The notes beneath the pieces are model-generated. The model was not told where the DNA came from. It saw only the letters and a program-made list of their open reading frames with translations, and ran no database searches. The translations under genes and the position numbers were made by a program. 64,000 nt of DNA from Clostridiales bacterium (lineage in GTDB: Bacteria > Bacillota > Clostridia > Lachnospirales > Lachnospiraceae), in assembly GCA_018376135.1 (NCBI GenBank), contig JAHABX010000013.1, positions 24,586-88,585 on the forward strand, in the 5' to 3' direction. Each line of letters starts with the position of its first letter. Position 1 is the first letter of the stretch. Below are positions 62,520-64,000 of this stretch, in pieces.

Positions 62520-63222
62520 CTTTATACCCCACTCCCCATATTGTTTTGATATACCGTGGTTCCTCTATGGTGTCGCCCATTTTTTCACGCAGATGGCGCA
62601 CATGGGTAGTAATCGTATTGCTGTTCTTGTCATAAAACTCATCCGGCCAGACTGCCTTAAAAAGTTCTTCGGATGTGACGGCAAATCCTTTTCTCTCACA
62701 CAGGGTCTGCAAGATTTTGAACTCGGTAGGTGTCAGCGATAAGGGGGTATCATTGACAGAGCAAACATACGCACTGACATTCAACACCAGACCGTTGCTG
62801 GTCGTTATTATATTCTCTTTCGGTTCGGCAGAAGCCCGTTCGGAAGTCGGATTATACTTTTTATATCTGCGGAGCTGGGCTTTTACTCTTGCCATCAGTG
62901 CCAATGCCTTAAAAGGCTTTGTAACATAATCATCAGCCCCTAAAGTAAGCCCCGTGATCGTATCAACTTCCCCATCTCTGGCAGTGAGCATGATAATGGG
63001 ATAGGTGTGCTTTTCACGGATTTTTTTGCATATCTGGAAGCCGTCAATGTCCGGCAGCATAATATCCAGAATGGCAAGGTCAAATTCCTCAGCAGCTATA
63101 TAATCCAAAGCAGCCTGCGCAGTATAAGCCTTGTAAACGGTATAATTCTCATTTTGCAGATACATTTCAATCAGGTCTGCAATCTCGCTTTCATCATCGA
63201 CGACGAGAATTTTGTAACTCAT
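62509..63222 (-). CDS. VanR-like OmpR-family response regulator
   Basis: 237 residues: receiver with phospho-acceptor Asp 53 (DLAILDIMLPD) and Lys in DDYVTKPF, then an OmpR winged helix (LTPTEFKILQTL, NTITTHVRHLREKMGD, RYIKTIWGVGYKV). Close in pattern to VanR. Overlaps the kinase by 11 bases. AGGTGAAATC precedes the ATG, and a TATAAT lies about 35 bases further up. Confidence 0.95.
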   Translation of the reverse strand: MSYKILVVDDESEIADLIEMYLQNENYTVYKAYTAQAALDYIAAEEFDLAILDIMLPDIDGFQICKKIREKHTYPIIMLTARDGEVDTITGLTLGADDYVTKPFKALALMARVKAQLRRYKKYNPTSERASAEPKENIITTSNGLVLNVSAYVCSVNDTPLSLTPTEFKILQTLCERKGFAVTSEELFKAVWPDEFYDKNSNTITTHVRHLREKMGDTIEEPRYIKTIWGVGYKVES

Positions 63223-63372
63223 GATTTCACCTATCCTTTCTTTTGAGTATCAATTTTATTATATCAAATCTGCTAAGGATATGTGCGAATTTCCGCATGA
63301 GAAATTATTGAGAATTTCCTTAGACGGTTTTATAATGTCAATTTCAACAAATTCTGTTTTCTACGAAAAAAA

Positions 63373-63407
63373 CGCCTGTACGAGCATTTCTCATGCCCGC
63401 ACAGGCG
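63373..63407 (-). terminator. Intrinsic terminator of the DUF6061 gene
   Basis: CGCCTGT (63373-63379) with ACAGGCG (63401-63407), inner GCAT/ATGC pairs, followed on the minus strand by a run of seven T. Confidence 0.75.
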
Positions 63408-63427
63408 GATTGCTTTATCTCTGGAAA

Positions 63428-63661
63428 TCAGTCCAAAGGCTTATATTCTGTTACGGTTTTCAAGTATATTTCCGGGTCCCCATTGAGTATTAAATCTGCA
63501 TAGGCAGCCGGATCGTTGTAAATCAACCAGTCCAGTTCTGACCTCTGATACATATTGTCTGCAACCTCGTTTTCAACTGCGGTGCAGTCTATTGAAATCA
63601 TGCTGCTATCAGCGAAGCAAAGCTCCACGCAAGCAGTATCGATATTAAATTCACAAGTCAA
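63428..63661 (-). CDS. DUF6061 family small protein
   Basis: About 77 residues from a TTG at 63661 (LTCEFNIDTACVELCFADSS, SIDCTAVENEVADNMYQRSE, LDWLIYNDPAAYADLILNGD). The family is small and of unknown function, often seen in Firmicutes mobile elements. A longer frame up to 63814 reads into antisense of the recombinase and is rejected. The natural 5' end seems replaced at a junction near 63661. Confidence 0.7.
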   Translation of the reverse strand: MTCEFNIDTACVELCFADSSMISIDCTAVENEVADNMYQRSELDWLIYNDPAAYADLILNGDPEIYLKTVTEYKPLD

Positions 63662-63664
63662 TAA

Positions 63665-64000
63665 ATCTATATCGCTATCAATGACGGCGTAGACAGTGCC
63701 AAAGGCGATAACGATTTTACCCCTTTCCGCAACTTGTTCAATGATTTTTACGCAAAGGACACAAGCAAAAAGGTACGGGCAATCAAGAAAGCGCAAGGCA
63801 TGGCAGGAGAACATCTGACAAAGCCGCCCTATGGCTACAAGGTTGACCCTACCGATAGGAAAAAGTGGATTGTGGACGAAGAAGCCGCCGCTGTGGTAAA
63901 ACGGATTTTTGATTTATGTGTTGCCGGAAAAGGACCTATGCAGATAGCAAAAATTCTGACTGCTGACAAGGTGCTTACTACCAAAGCCCACTATGCAAAG
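63665..64000 (+). pseudogene. Large serine recombinase fragment lacking its N-terminus (continues past window)
   Basis: 112 codons open to the window edge, preceded by an in-frame TAA at 63662-63664. IAINDGVDSAKGDNDFTPFR, LFNDFYAKDTSKKVRAIKKA and KPPYGYKVDPTDRKKWIVDE are the end of the resolvase domain and the start of the recombinase domain of TnpX/Tn4451-type enzymes. The first 120 or so residues with the catalytic serine are missing, so it is inactive unless joined elsewhere. Confidence 0.85.

Noticed and set aside
61389..63222. Vancomycin resistance cluster
   Set aside because: VanR and VanS likeness is real, but vanH/A/X genes are absent and the only VanY-type gene is over 30 kb away in core DNA.
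63661..63814. N-terminal extension of the DUF6061 ORF
   Set aside because: It is antisense to recombinase codons and does not fit the family.

Overview
The window looks like a chromosomal segment of a spore-forming, Gram-positive Clostridia bacterium, most likely a Lachnospiraceae. Supporting this are a sigK-type sigma factor, CodY, a CIRCE-controlled groESL operon, the ireB-ruvX-DUF1292-fur-RNase J gene order, YlbF, an acetyl-CoA-type MetA, strong AGGAGG ribosome sites and roughly 50% GC. I cannot fix the genus. Almost all genes read on the minus strand, so operons run from high to low coordinates.

Positions 1-25000 are core genome: pyruvate kinase (cut by the window edge), guaB, groESL, codY, topA, dprA, comM, sigK, a tRNA wobble-uridine modification block (U32 protein plus TrmR-like methyltransferase), a short MltG-like protein, ylbF, RNase J, a Fur-family regulator, DUF1292, ruvX, ireB, mtaB, an HPr-like protein without the active-site histidine, thiI with a NifS-type desulfurase, rsmE, prmA, a HAD phosphatase and a LysR regulator.

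Positions 25000-38000 hold accessory and metabolic genes: zinc-ribbon membrane proteins, metA, a VanY-type carboxypeptidase with a long Ala/Gln-rich stalk, a DnaJ/DUF5685/zinc-ribbon operon of unknown role, an isochorismatase-family hydrolase with a broken glyoxalase remnant behind it, and carAB. The predicted carAB leader carries a 219-bp hairpin-rich repeat element.

Positions 38000-45500 are a GDP-L-fucose operon (gmd, fcl, manC, phosphohexomutase, and a three-domain ManC-cupin-ManA fusion). It is followed by a divergent AraC/MATE pair, a YhaN/YhaO nuclease-ATPase pair and a low-molecular-weight phosphatase.

From about 51550 to the right edge the window is mobile DNA. A candidate tyrosine-recombinase core site and repeated arm-like sites precede a Tn916-family integrase and excisionase. 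Then come a VirE-like helicase gene broken by a frameshift and a hairpin-bearing insertion, a CHC2 primase, a MobV-type relaxase with a candidate oriT, a RepA_N-type initiator, an XRE regulator interrupted by an in-frame amber codon, and an ABC exporter with a VanRS-like two-component system. At the far right a DUF6061 gene abuts a serine recombinase fragment that lacks its N-terminus, which suggests a second, rearranged element.

No rRNA, tRNA, CRISPR array or metabolite riboswitch was recognised. The best candidates for something not yet described are the carAB leader element, the hairpin insertion in virE, the amber-interrupted XRE gene, and the Cys-rich DnaJ/DUF5685 operon.
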